From: Lentilactobacillus sp. Marseille-Q4993
GTDB taxonomy: Bacteria; Bacillota; Bacilli; Lactobacillales; Lactobacillaceae
DNA: 64,000 bases
Direction of reading: 5' to 3'
Assembly (NCBI RefSeq): GCF_951230165.1
Contig: NZ_CATNVB010000001.1
Coordinates: 102,085-166,084 of the forward strand
Part shown: piece by piece, positions 54,450 to 63,820 of the stretch
Position numbering within the stretch: position 1 is the stretch's first letter
Layout: every line of letters starts with the position of its first letter
Notes under the pieces: generated by a model
The model's database searches: none
What the model saw: the letters and a program-made list of their open reading frames with translations, nothing else
What the model was told of the DNA's origin: nothing
Made by a program: the position numbers and the translations under genes

Positions 54450-56870
54450 ATGGCATATAATCATGACGTGATTGAACGGAAATGGCAACATTTTTGGAAT
54501 GAACATAAGACGTTCAAAGCAGATGATAATTTTGATAAAGAAAAATACTACGTACTAGATATGTTCCCTTATCCTTCAGGTCAGGGACTTCACGTTGGGC
54601 ATCCAGAAGGATACACAGCAACTGATATCATGGCCAGAATGAAGAGAATGCAGGGGAAAAACGTGCTTCATCCAATGGGATGGGATGCCTTTGGTCTTCC
54701 TGCGGAACAATATGCCCTAAAAACTGGTCACAATCCTCGTGACTTTACCGCTCAAAATATTAAGACGTTTAAACGCCAAATCAAATCATTAGGTTTTTCA
54801 TACGATTGGGATCGTGAAGTTAATACTACTGATCCTGAGTACTACAAATGGACTCAATGGATTTTCGAGCAGCTCTACAAAAAAGGGTTAGCCTATGAAG
54901 ATAAAATTATGGTTAACTGGGCTCCTGATTTTATGGGTGGGACTGTTGTCTCAAACGAAGAGGTTATTGATGGTAAGACTGAACGTGGTGGTTATCCAGT
55001 TTACCGAGTACCAATGACCCAATGGGTTCTTAAAATTACGGCGTACGCTGACAGATTGATTGATGATTTGGACGATCTAGATTGGCCTGAGAGCATCAAA
55101 GAACAGCAACGTAACTGGATTGGTCGCTCTAAGGGAGCCAGTGTCTTCTTCAAGGTTAAAGACCATCCAGAAGACCAAATTGAGGTGTTTACTACACGCC
55201 CAGATACTTTGTTTGGCGCTACCTACATGGTGCTCTCTCCTGAACATGAATTAGTTTCAAAAATTACTACTCCCGAGCAGAAGGATGCTATTGAAGCATA
55301 TCAAGAAGAGGTATCTCGTAAATCAGATCTCGAAAGAACTGATTTGAACAAGAACAAGTCAGGAGTATTCACTGGGGCTTATGGAATTAACCCAATCAAT
55401 GGTAAGGAAGTTCCAATTTGGATTGGTGACTACGTTCTTTCGTCATACGGAACAGGTGCTATTATGGCCGTTCCTGCGCACGATGACCGTGATTACGAAT
55501 TTGCTAAGAAATTTGGCTTGCCAATTGTTCCGGTCATTGAAGGCGGCAACATCGATGAAGAAGCCTTCACTGGTGACGGTGTTCATATTAATTCCGATTT
55601 TTTGAATGGATTAAATAAGCAAGATGCCATTGAAGCTGCCATCAAATGGCTTGATGAGCACAAAGTTGGCCACGAAAAGGTTAACTTCCGCCTTCGTGAC
55701 TGGATTTTCTCTCGTCAAAGATACTGGGGTGAACCAATTCCGGTTATTCACTGGGAAGATGGGGAAACTACATTAGTTCCTGAGGACGAGTTACCACTTA
55801 AATTACCAAAGGCTAAGAACATTGAGCCTAGTGGTAATGGCGAGAGCCCACTTGCTAACCTTGATGACTGGGTCAACGTGGTCGATGAAAATGGTCGAAA
55901 GGGTAAACGAGAAACTAACACAATGCCACAGTGGGCTGGTAGTTCTTGGTACTTCTTAAGATATATCGATCCTAAGAATCCAGATAAGCTTGCGGACCCT
56001 GATAAGCTAAAATACTGGTCACCGGTTGACTTATATGTTGGTGGTGCGGAACATGCTGTTCTGCATTTGCTTTACGCGCGGTTCTGGCACAAGTTCTTGT
56101 ATGATCTTGGGGTCGTTCCTACTAAGGAGCCATTCCAAAAGTTAGTCAATCAAGGAATGATTTTGGGTACCAACCACGAAAAAATGTCTAAATCTAAGGG
56201 AAATGTTATTAATCCCGATGACATCGTTAATGAATATGGTGCTGACACATTACGAGTTTATGAAATGTTTATGGGTCCTTTGGATCAATCAAAGCCTTGG
56301 AGTACTGAAGGAATTAATGGTGCCCACCACTGGCTTGATCGGGTTTGGAGATTAATGATCGATGATAACAATCATCTTCGTGATAGAGTCACCACAATCA
56401 ACGATGGTAAGCTTGATAAGGTATACAATGAGACGGTCAAGATTGTTACCGATGACTTTGAACACATGAGATTCAACGTTGGAATTTCTCAGATGATGGT
56501 CTTTGTCAATGACGCATACAAGGCTGATGCATTGCCAATTGAATACATGGATGGCTTTGTTAAGTTGTTGTCACCAATTGCCCCTCATATTGCTGAAGAG
56601 CTGTGGAGTCTACTTGGTCATGATGACACAATTTCTTACGAGGAGTGGCCAACTTATGACGAGTCAAAATTAGTCGAAAGTACCGTTCAAATGGTGGTTC
56701 AAATCAACGGTAAGGTTAGATCTCACATTACTGTTAACCGTGACGAGGATAAGGCTAAGGTAGAAGAAATCGCCACAAGTGATGAAAAGATCAAGGAAAT
56801 GCTTGAAGGAAAGACGGTTAGAAAGGTAATCGTTATTCCTAACAAGATTGTTAATATCGTTGCAAATTAG
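54450..56870 (+). CDS. leuS: Leucyl-tRNA synthetase
   Basis: 806 aa class I synthetase from ATG 54450 (AGAGGTGG upstream); a longer frame from 54399 begins inside the T-box terminator. HIGH motif as HVGH (48-51) in [23 protein letters not shown] at 578-582, editing domain with [15 protein letters not shown], and LeuRS-specific [18 protein letters not shown]. Charges tRNA-Leu. The T-box leader ties expression to tRNA-Leu charging. Confidence 0.98.
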   Translation: MAYNHDVIERKWQHFWNEHKTFKADDNFDKEKYYVLDMFPYPSGQGLHVGHPEGYTATDIMARMKRMQGKNVLHPMGWDAFGLPAEQYALKTGHNPRDFTAQNIKTFKRQIKSLGFSYDWDREVNTTDPEYYKWTQWIFEQLYKKGLAYEDKIMVNWAPDFMGGTVVSNEEVIDGKTERGGYPVYRVPMTQWVLKITAYADRLIDDLDDLDWPESIKEQQRNWIGRSKGASVFFKVKDHPEDQIEVFTTRPDTLFGATYMVLSPEHELVSKITTPEQKDAIEAYQEEVSRKSDLERTDLNKNKSGVFTGAYGINPINGKEVPIWIGDYVLSSYGTGAIMAVPAHDDRDYEFAKKFGLPIVPVIEGGNIDEEAFTGDGVHINSDFLNGLNKQDAIEAAIKWLDEHKVGHEKVNFRLRDWIFSRQRYWGEPIPVIHWEDGETTLVPEDELPLKLPKAKNIEPSGNGESPLANLDDWVNVVDENGRKGKRETNTMPQWAGSSWYFLRYIDPKNPDKLADPDKLKYWSPVDLYVGGAEHAVLHLLYARFWHKFLYDLGVVPTKEPFQKLVNQGMILGTNHEKMSKSKGNVINPDDIVNEYGADTLRVYEMFMGPLDQSKPWSTEGINGAHHWLDRVWRLMIDDNNHLRDRVTTINDGKLDKVYNETVKIVTDDFEHMRFNVGISQMMVFVNDAYKADALPIEYMDGFVKLLSPIAPHIAEELWSLLGHDDTISYEEWPTYDESKLVESTVQMVVQINGKVRSHITVNRDEDKAKVEEIATSDEKIKEMLEGKTVRKVIVIPNKIVNIVAN

Positions 56871-56895
56871 TTATTAAGAATATTTAGGTCAACAA

Positions 56896-56942
56896 AAAAG
56901 ACCATCAGTAGCTTCGGATTGAAGTTACTGATGGCTTTTTTC
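56896..56942. terminator. Bidirectional terminator after leuS
   Basis: CCATCAGTAGCTTC/GAAGTTACTGATGG 14-bp stem with one wobble, five-base loop, A-run and T-run on opposite sides. Confidence 0.92.
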
Positions 56943-56957
56943 TATCAAGATTGTAAT

Positions 56958-57923
56958 TTAGTTTTGAATGTTTGCTGTGTCAGCCGCATTACTTGGGATG
57001 TAGTTCTTTGCCCACAAAAAATTATTCATTTCTCTGTTAACAACGATATTGTTGTTATGCAGTTCGGAGTGTTGAGCCCGATTGCCAAACACCTCAAACG
57101 TTTGGTAGTAGGTTACATGGTCCCGTAATAGATAACCAAGTGACAGGGCGGATGTCGTTGAAACAACTCCGTCTGAATTTGATCCGTTCCCCAAATTACC
57201 ATAGATGTTTAACACCCTAATATTCCGGGGAAAATTCTTTTTGAGTAGTGATAGAATTTGGTATTCTGGGTGAACGATTTTTGGTTTACCAGAAATGGTA
57301 ATTCGATTTTTATTGGGAGCGTCGTCCCACAATTTCGCAAGCGGACCGGTTAATGGTTGGTTAGGTTTGTGATCATCAATAATTCCGTCATACGGACCGG
57401 CAACGGCACAAACTTTTTCGGTTTTCGGAATTTTGCTAGATTTACCATTTAGCATGTTGTAGTAAATCACGGCGTATGCCCCCATTGAATGCCCGACAAA
57501 ATTCAGTTTATCGACGTGGTACTTTGATTTGAGTAATTTACAAACTTTAGTCAACCACTTTGTATACTGAAATTCGCCGGCCCGATTATTATCAAATTGA
57601 ACCATAATAATTGGATTCTTCATCCACTTTTTTACGGTTCCCTTGATAACTAGTTTGCCACTAGGTTTAACCCGAATCATCATTCTTTTTCTGGCAATTC
57701 CTGCAAGTTCTGCAGAATCAACCCAAGGCCGTTCTGACCGCCAGCTACTGGTCCAGCCGTGAACAAACACAGTTGGCGTACTACTTGAAACATACCCAGC
57801 TTTGACTGTATCTGGATTTTTAGGATGGTCCTGCCACAAAAACAGTGCTCCTAAAACCAGAATAATAATTCCAATTGGGAAGTATAGTTTTGATAAATCA
57901 AACCTTTTGGTTGCTTTGAACAT
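56958..57923 (-). CDS. DUF915 alpha/beta hydrolase, membrane-anchored
   Basis: 321 aa. N-terminal transmembrane anchor (LYFPIGIIILVLGALFLW). The hydrolase core has TPTVFVHGWTSSWRS (oxyanion region), nucleophile FVGHSMGAYAVIYYNML, NSDGVVSTTSALS (Asp) and QHSELHNNNIV (His), matching the DUF915 surface-hydrolase family of lactobacilli. Substrate unknown: ester or lipid hydrolysis at the cell surface is likely. Three bases after the acyltransferase stop, so co-transcribed with it. Confidence 0.85.
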   Translation of the reverse strand: MFKATKRFDLSKLYFPIGIIILVLGALFLWQDHPKNPDTVKAGYVSSSTPTVFVHGWTSSWRSERPWVDSAELAGIARKRMMIRVKPSGKLVIKGTVKKWMKNPIIMVQFDNNRAGEFQYTKWLTKVCKLLKSKYHVDKLNFVGHSMGAYAVIYYNMLNGKSSKIPKTEKVCAVAGPYDGIIDDHKPNQPLTGPLAKLWDDAPNKNRITISGKPKIVHPEYQILSLLKKNFPRNIRVLNIYGNLGNGSNSDGVVSTTSALSLGYLLRDHVTYYQTFEVFGNRAQHSELHNNNIVVNREMNNFLWAKNYIPSNAADTANIQN

Positions 57924-57926
57924 GAA

Positions 57927-58952
57927 TTAAGAAACCGCCTTAGTCTTTGGGTTTTTGAATGATTGATAAAAACTGTTGAATGCATATGATATAACAAACG
58001 ATATCAGAAGTGCAAGGAGGGCCTTTACGTAATCACCGTTTACACCCATGTTCCCAAGAATATCGATCATCGCTTTGTGTAAGTACATGATGCCCAGTGT
58101 GTGCTGGCCAAGGACTTGAATGGGCTTAACGATGAACTGAGGGACATATTCCGAAAGATAGTAGCAAAAGGCAAAAACGACAAGACTTACTAGTATCGGA
58201 ATTATAGTAATGTAGGAAACCCTCGAAATTGCGATGTGGTGATATGATGCGTGAATCAACCGAGACTTCAAGAAAAAGCCAAAGTTAAACTGATCGGCCC
58301 GTTGCATGAGTACCAACCATAACGTAATCATCGCTGCTGGTATCACAAACCAGAGGTCTTTAACCAATTCTTGAATCTTATGGAAATACAAGTAACCAAA
58401 AAACATGAAGAATACCGTAATCAAGGTCACATCAAAGTCCCATGGAAGGTATTTATAAGTTAAGAATCCCATGTGTTTATATGATGAACCGATAATCAGC
58501 GATACGAATGCGATGATTATTTGATATTCGCGGTTTTTAACGAAGGTGATTATCAGCGACACAAATAAAAGGGTCAAAATATACACATTGATGTACCAGA
58601 AAACACTTAAATAGTGATTGAGTGTTCGACCACCGTAGACTAACCTAACGAAATAGTGAGCGGTATAGCTCCAACTCTGATCCCTGATATAATGTGATAG
58701 CAGAATCAAAATCGCGCCACTAAAGAAGTATGTAATCAGAAGTGGAAAGATTCTCTTTTTGAAGAATGTCAACCAGCCACCTGGTTGAACTGGGCGGAGA
58801 AAGAAACCACCCAGAACGAAGAACATTGGCATATGCCACCAATATAAAACGTGAAACGTTGTGCCATGAACGGACATTGCGTGTCCAAGGACGACGGCGG
58901 CAATACCGACGGCCTTTGCAACATCGATCCATTCAATTCTCTTCTTTGCCAC
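57927..58952 (-). CDS. Membrane acyltransferase family 3 (OafA/WecH-like)
   Basis: 341 aa from GTG 58952 with GGGGTG six bases upstream. About ten transmembrane helices. The first, RIEWIDVAKAVGIAAVVLGH with the catalytic His, followed by WWHMPMFFVLGGFFLRPVQ, is the acyltransferase-3 signature. These enzymes O-acylate exopolysaccharides, peptidoglycan or teichoic acids. The next gene in the operon encodes a surface hydrolase, suggesting a shared wall-glycopolymer substrate. Confidence 0.88.
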   Translation of the reverse strand: MAKKRIEWIDVAKAVGIAAVVLGHAMSVHGTTFHVLYWWHMPMFFVLGGFFLRPVQPGGWLTFFKKRIFPLLITYFFSGAILILLSHYIRDQSWSYTAHYFVRLVYGGRTLNHYLSVFWYINVYILTLLFVSLIITFVKNREYQIIIAFVSLIIGSSYKHMGFLTYKYLPWDFDVTLITVFFMFFGYLYFHKIQELVKDLWFVIPAAMITLWLVLMQRADQFNFGFFLKSRLIHASYHHIAISRVSYITIIPILVSLVVFAFCYYLSEYVPQFIVKPIQVLGQHTLGIMYLHKAMIDILGNMGVNGDYVKALLALLISFVISYAFNSFYQSFKNPKTKAVS

Positions 58953-59136
58953 AAAAAACACCCCAAAAATTATTTTTAATCCAATAATATAATATTTTAG
59001 TGCATTTTTAGCCTTTGTTACAATAATTTTTGATTACAGATTTAAAAAACGGATAAAATGGTTTGCTCATGTTGCTATTCATTCATTTACTGATAAAATA
59101 GTACGAGTGTACAAATGATGAAAGTGAGCATGGAAA

Positions 59137-60786
59137 ATGAACGAAAATGACATTAATCATTCAGAAGAGAATCGCTCGAAGATGCTCTCCGGTTCAGCAT
59201 GGATGACTGCAGGAAGTATCCTGTCGCGAGTCCTCGGGGCAATTTATATCATTCCTTGGGGCCACTGGTTCGGGGAATATTTCTTCCGCGGAAACGCACT
59301 CTACGGTTTTGGTTACAATATTTACAGTTTTGTTCTCATCGCTGCAATTGCTGGGATTCCGTCTGCAATCGCTAAGCAGGTCTCTCACTACAATGCTCTT
59401 AACGAGTACGGCGTAGGGATTAGGATATATAAACGCGGATTAGTTTTGTCAGCGGGGATGGGAATAATTTCTGCTTTATTCCTATACTTTGGGGCGCCAC
59501 TAATCAACGGCGGTAACGAAAATGTTATCCCAGTTTTACATTCTCTCGCTTGGGCGGTTTTGATTATCCCAACCATGAGTTTGACGCGGGGATACTTTCA
59601 GGGTTATCAGCAAATGGCACCATCAGCAATTTCACAGTTTGTTGAGCAATTAGCCCGGGTTATCTATATGCTGCTTACTGCATACATTATTATGCAGGTG
59701 ATGCACGGAAGTTGGATTCATGCGGTTGCCCAGTCAACGTTTGCTGCCTTTGTTGGAGCTGCGTTTGGTCTGGTAACTCTCGGAGTTTATTATTTAAAGC
59801 GCCGGTCATACTTTCAAGATTTAGTGGCCAATAGTAACAACGAAATTCACGTTGAACCAAAACAGTTGTACAAGGAAATTATTGCTCAAGCTGTACCGTT
59901 TATCATTCTCGGGGCTGGTATCACTATTTTTCAACTGATTGATCAGTATACCTTCTTCGATATTATGACCAAACACTCACAGATGTCACAGAATAATATC
60001 ACTAACCTGTTCTCCATGTTTGCTGTTAATTCGAATAAGTTGATCATGATTACCATATCATTGGCTTCAGCTCTCGCAATTACCGCTGTGCCAATGTTAT
60101 CAGAGGCATTAACTAATGGCGATAAACGAGAGCTATCCCGGCAGAATTCAAATATCATCACTTTGTTTATGTATGTTATGATTCCAGCTGCGTTGGGGAT
60201 GGCTGCAATTGCCGGTCCACTAAATCGTGGTTTCTACGGGGTCACTGAACAGGCGCTGGGAGCAAACGTGCTGGCATTCTCATCATTTATTTCGATTTTT
60301 ATGGGACTGTTTGTTGTTATCTCGGCGGTAATGCAAGGGTTATCCCAAAACAAGCGGGCAGTTAAGTTCTTCTTCATCGGTACCATTGTAAAATTGATTG
60401 TTCAGTGGCCAATGGTTGTGCTTCTTGGTGTATTCGGACCTTTGGTTTCAACGATGATTGGATTAACTGTTTCCAATGTTTTGATTGTTCGGTATTTAAA
60501 CAATCGATTTGGTTATGGCACTAAGGAAATTACCGATGTTTTCACTAAAGTTGGTTTGGCATCACTTGCTATGTTTGTCGTAGCATGGTTGGTAGTTTAC
60601 GCAGAAAACTTTGTGTTTGGTCTATTCATGGATTACCAAACTAAGATTCCAAGTCTAATGGTTTCAATTATTGCTGCCATAGTTGGTGGGATTGTGTACC
60701 TGTACTTGACACTTCAAAATCGAGTGGCTGATGAAGTACTGGGGCCACGTGCTAATTCGCTTAGAAGTAAATTAAGAATTAAATAA
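59137..60786 (+). CDS. MurJ/SpoVB-type lipid flippase (YtgP-like)
   Basis: 549 aa with about 14 transmembrane helices (MOP superfamily). The opening MLSGSAWMTAGSILSRVLGA and the GNALYGFGYNIYSFVLIAAIAGIPSAIAKQ block match the SpoVB/YtgP (MurJ) group of polysaccharide or lipid II flippases. TLTRGYFQGYQQMAPSAISQ-like (SLTRGYFQGYQQMAPSAIS) also fits. YtgP serves as MurJ in B. subtilis. ATG 59137 has only a weak site (AAAGTGAG). An Arg-rich short tail closes the protein. Confidence 0.87.
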   Translation: MNENDINHSEENRSKMLSGSAWMTAGSILSRVLGAIYIIPWGHWFGEYFFRGNALYGFGYNIYSFVLIAAIAGIPSAIAKQVSHYNALNEYGVGIRIYKRGLVLSAGMGIISALFLYFGAPLINGGNENVIPVLHSLAWAVLIIPTMSLTRGYFQGYQQMAPSAISQFVEQLARVIYMLLTAYIIMQVMHGSWIHAVAQSTFAAFVGAAFGLVTLGVYYLKRRSYFQDLVANSNNEIHVEPKQLYKEIIAQAVPFIILGAGITIFQLIDQYTFFDIMTKHSQMSQNNITNLFSMFAVNSNKLIMITISLASALAITAVPMLSEALTNGDKRELSRQNSNIITLFMYVMIPAALGMAAIAGPLNRGFYGVTEQALGANVLAFSSFISIFMGLFVVISAVMQGLSQNKRAVKFFFIGTIVKLIVQWPMVVLLGVFGPLVSTMIGLTVSNVLIVRYLNNRFGYGTKEITDVFTKVGLASLAMFVVAWLVVYAENFVFGLFMDYQTKIPSLMVSIIAAIVGGIVYLYLTLQNRVADEVLGPRANSLRSKLRIK

Positions 60787-60791
60787 TAAAA

Positions 60792-60848
60792 TAAGGCATC
60801 AGTGGTTAGAATGGTTTGTAAACCAATCATAACTACTGGTGCCTTTTA
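60792..60848. terminator. Bidirectional terminator between flippase and nnrD
   Basis: AAGGCATCAGTGGTT arm pairs with AACTACTGGTGCCTT (wobbles), inner TGGTTTG/TAAACCA; T-run on the right. Confidence 0.85.
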
Positions 60849-60850
60849 AC

Positions 60851-61675
60851 TTAATTTTCATGTTGCTTCATGAACTTAGGTAACTCTTGTGAAATTTGGT
60901 GGGGGAGAACAACGTAGTGGGTCTTGGCAATCTCATCCGCAATGGCACTGTGGGTATAAACGGCAGCGAGGATTGCTTGTTGTTTATCTTCAAACTGACA
61001 GAGGAACCCGCCAATCAATCCAGCTAGCGTATCGCCCATCCCGCCGGTAGCCTGAGCAGGTGAACCAGTTGTATTTTCAAATACCTCATCATCTGCATAT
61101 ACGTGGGTATGGGAGGACTTTAGAACTACGGTTGCGCCTAATTCATTTGCCACTCGTTGACTGTTTTCGGTCGTCTGATCAATTATTTTGATTCCTGATA
61201 GTCGTTGCCATTCCATTTGATGGGGGGTAAGCACGTTCAGTTTACTATCGGGTAAATCTAACCCCTTTTTGGCAATCAAGGTAATTGCTGACCCATCAAT
61301 CACAAAAATTTGATTCTTAGTTGCCAGCTTAAAGACGGATTTTAACAGGGTAAGACTGTTGTCATCTTCACCTAGACCTGGTCCGATCACCACCACATCC
61401 ACGCCAGTAACGATTTTGGCGATTTCTTGACGGTCCCGGTTATCAACAAACATCGCCTCTGGTAATTGTGAATGGAGACTGGAAAGGTTGGCTTTATCTG
61501 TAATGGTGGAAACTAGGCCAGCTCCAGAATACACCGCAGCCATTGTGGCCATTATAATTGCACCACCAAAATTTTTATTGCCACCGATTAGGCAAATTTT
61601 GCCAAACGTTCCTTTGAAACTGTCAGTTGGTCGTTTTCTGATTACGTTTAGAATATCACTTGTTATTTGTTGCAT
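60851..61675 (-). CDS. nnrD: ADP-dependent NAD(P)H-hydrate dehydratase
   Basis: 274 aa ribokinase-fold enzyme. IGGNKNFGGAIIMATMAAVY near the N-terminus, VVIGPGLGEDDNSL, the VLTPHQMEW box, and TGGMGDTLAGLIGGFL with the catalytic Asp are the YjeF_C/CARKD signature. It repairs damaged NAD(P)H hydrates using ADP. The YjeF_N epimerase domain is absent here, so it would be encoded elsewhere. ATG 61675 is preceded by a GGGGTGAGAT site. Divergent from pepV. Confidence 0.93.
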   Translation of the reverse strand: MQQITSDILNVIRKRPTDSFKGTFGKICLIGGNKNFGGAIIMATMAAVYSGAGLVSTITDKANLSSLHSQLPEAMFVDNRDRQEIAKIVTGVDVVVIGPGLGEDDNSLTLLKSVFKLATKNQIFVIDGSAITLIAKKGLDLPDSKLNVLTPHQMEWQRLSGIKIIDQTTENSQRVANELGATVVLKSSHTHVYADDEVFENTTGSPAQATGGMGDTLAGLIGGFLCQFEDKQQAILAAVYTHSAIADEIAKTHYVVLPHQISQELPKFMKQHEN

Positions 61676-61785
61676 TTATCTCACCCCTATTACTATCAGT
61701 ATAGCATTTACGGGTCACGGCGATAAACACAGCTGTTTGATTGTGATAGAATATTATAAAAGAGTAGAAAGTGGGAGAATAAGAA

Positions 61786-63177
61786 ATGGCAATTGATTGG
61801 CAAGAACTTTCACAGAGTTACAAAGAAGATTATCTTAAGGACCTAGAAGAAATGATCAGCATTGCGAGTGTTCGGGATGATGAACATACAACTGATGAGT
61901 TTCCACTGGGAGAAGGCCCAACAAAAGCGATGAAGAAGTTCCTTTCGTTTGGTGAACGGGATGGCTTTAAAACTAAGAACTTAGATAACATCGTTGGATA
62001 TATTGAGTACGGTGAGGGGGACCAAACCTTAGCAATTCAATCACATGCAGACGTAATGCCCGCAGGTGATGGTTGGGATACTGATCCATTTACCCTTACT
62101 ATTAAAGACGGGATTGCCTACGGACGGGGAACCTCAGATGATAAAGGTCCAGGTCTTGCTGCTTACTATGGTTTGAAAATGATGAAGGACCAAGGATTGG
62201 TCCCAAATATGAAGATTCGGTTGATTGTTGGTACTGATGAGGAAAGCGATTGGACGGGAATGAAGCATTACTTCGAAGTTGAGCCTCAACCAACCTTTGG
62301 CTTTTCTCCTGATGCTGAATTTCCATTGATCAATGGTGAGAAAGGGAATTCAACCTACGAGATTAAGTTCGGTAATCAAAATGGTGAGGATTTTGTTCTT
62401 CGTTCATTTGATTCAGGACTCCGAACTAACATGGTTCCAGGAAATGCGGTTGCTGTCGTGGAGACATCTGATAACCAAGCATTTGTTGATGAATTTACTA
62501 AGTTCTTAGATACCAATCCACTATCTGGTGACGTAAAAGTCACTGGTGATGGGGTCCAAGTTCACGTTATTGGAAAGGCAGCTCATGCCATGGAACCAAA
62601 GAACGGAGTGAACGCCGGAACGTACTTGGCTAAATTCCTAAGTCAATTCAACTTTGATAAGGATGCCAAGCAGTTTATTGAGTTTGCAGGTAATGAACTT
62701 CATGATGATTCTCGGGCCCACAAAATCAACGCTGCGTACACCGATGACATTATGGGCGATTTGACGATGAACGTCGGGATTTTAACGTTTGATGAAAAAA
62801 ACGGTGGCCTGATCAACACTAATTTCCGTTATCCTAAGGGAACCTCAGATGAAGAGATCCTTGATAAATTAAAGGCAGCTACATCAGCTGATGTGGTTGA
62901 AACTGGTCACATGGTTCCTCACTACGTTTCAAAGGATGATCCAATCGTTAAGACTTTACTTGGAGTGTACGAGAAGCAAACTGGTGAGAAGAACGTTGAG
63001 CCTGAAGTTGTTGGTGGCGGAACTTACGCAAGAATGATGAACCGTGGAGTTGCTTTTGGAGCCTTATTCCCCGGCACTCAGGACACGATGCATCAAGCCA
63101 ATGAATTTCAACCCGTTGATGATTTGATCAAAGCCATGGCGATTTATGGTGAGTCGATTTTTGAGTTAACTAAGTAG
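61786..63177 (+). CDS. pepV: Dipeptidase PepV (M20 family)
   Basis: 463 aa. Zinc-site segments SHADVMPAGDGWDTDPF, GRGTSDDKGPGLAAYYGLKM, GTDEESDWTGMKHYF and a final GGGTYARMMNRGVAFGALFP define PepV of lactobacilli and the carnosinase-like M20 peptidases. It hydrolyses dipeptides, taking part in nitrogen acquisition from peptides. ATG 61786 has GTGGGAG upstream. The usp gene follows 22 bases later. Confidence 0.95.
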   Translation: MAIDWQELSQSYKEDYLKDLEEMISIASVRDDEHTTDEFPLGEGPTKAMKKFLSFGERDGFKTKNLDNIVGYIEYGEGDQTLAIQSHADVMPAGDGWDTDPFTLTIKDGIAYGRGTSDDKGPGLAAYYGLKMMKDQGLVPNMKIRLIVGTDEESDWTGMKHYFEVEPQPTFGFSPDAEFPLINGEKGNSTYEIKFGNQNGEDFVLRSFDSGLRTNMVPGNAVAVVETSDNQAFVDEFTKFLDTNPLSGDVKVTGDGVQVHVIGKAAHAMEPKNGVNAGTYLAKFLSQFNFDKDAKQFIEFAGNELHDDSRAHKINAAYTDDIMGDLTMNVGILTFDEKNGGLINTNFRYPKGTSDEEILDKLKAATSADVVETGHMVPHYVSKDDPIVKTLLGVYEKQTGEKNVEPEVVGGGTYARMMNRGVAFGALFPGTQDTMHQANEFQPVDDLIKAMAIYGESIFELTK

Positions 63178-63199
63178 TTGCTAGAAATGGGGGAATAAT

Positions 63200-63676
63200 A
63201 TGGATGAATTTAACTATCATCACGTGTTGGTGGGGGTTGATGGGTCAAAGGCAGCTGAGAAAGCAGTCCGTAAAGCCATCATTATTGCCCAGCACAATCA
63301 AGCTAAGTTGACGATTGCTACCGTAATCAACGACCGCAAGATGATTGGGGTCTCAAAATCAGCAACTTTAGGGTTTGGTAATATCAATCCAACCAATGTT
63401 GAGGAATTAAAACAAAGCTTTGAAAAATTGGTCAGTGGTTATGCTAAGCAGGCCACTGAACAGGGAGTAGAAGTTGATACGATAATTGCCTCTGGTGATC
63501 CCCGAACGACGCTTGCTACCGATTTACCTTCGGAGAACGATTACGATGCTATCGTGGTTGGTGCAACCGGGGTCAATCTAGTCGGCCGGATGATTATGGG
63601 GTCAACTGCATCATACGTGGTTACCAATGCGAAGGTCGATGTGTTCGTGGTAAGAACAGATCAAAAGGATCTATAA
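63200..63676 (+). CDS. Universal stress protein, UspA family
   Basis: 158 aa. The N-terminal HHVLVGVDGSKAAEKAVRKA and the C-terminal ATP-binding GATGVNLVGRMIMGSTASYV (G2xG9xGS) are the UspA motif; it should bind ATP. Usp proteins respond to stress or starvation but their biochemistry is unclear. ATG 63200 has TGGGGGAA upstream. Ends before a strong terminator. Confidence 0.93.
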   Translation: MDEFNYHHVLVGVDGSKAAEKAVRKAIIIAQHNQAKLTIATVINDRKMIGVSKSATLGFGNINPTNVEELKQSFEKLVSGYAKQATEQGVEVDTIIASGDPRTTLATDLPSENDYDAIVVGATGVNLVGRMIMGSTASYVVTNAKVDVFVVRTDQKDL

Positions 63677-63686
63677 AGTTTCATAA

Positions 63687-63728
63687 TAAAAAGGATGCCG
63701 ATTTCAAATGAAATTGGCATCCTTTTTT
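63687..63728 (+). terminator. Terminator after usp
   Basis: AAAAGGATGCCGATTTCA/TGAAATTGGCATCCTTTT perfect-type 18-bp stem with one wobble, two-base loop, then T. May act in both directions. Confidence 0.93.
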
Positions 63729-63763
63729 AGGCTCAAAGTCAAATCGTGTGATAGGGAGGAGAT

Positions 63764-63820
63764 ACTCCTAGTATGTTGGACACGGAAACAATTAAAATTC
63801 CGGGTTCATATACTAGGAGT
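63764..63820 (+). promoter_or_regulatory. Hairpin covering the transposase ribosome binding site
   Basis: ACTCCTAGTAT (63764-63774) and ATACTAGGAGT (63810-63820) form a perfect 11-bp inverted repeat. The right arm contains CTAGGAG, the likely ribosome binding site for TTG 63828, and is followed by TTTTTATA. Readthrough transcripts from outside would hide the site. Confidence 0.6.
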
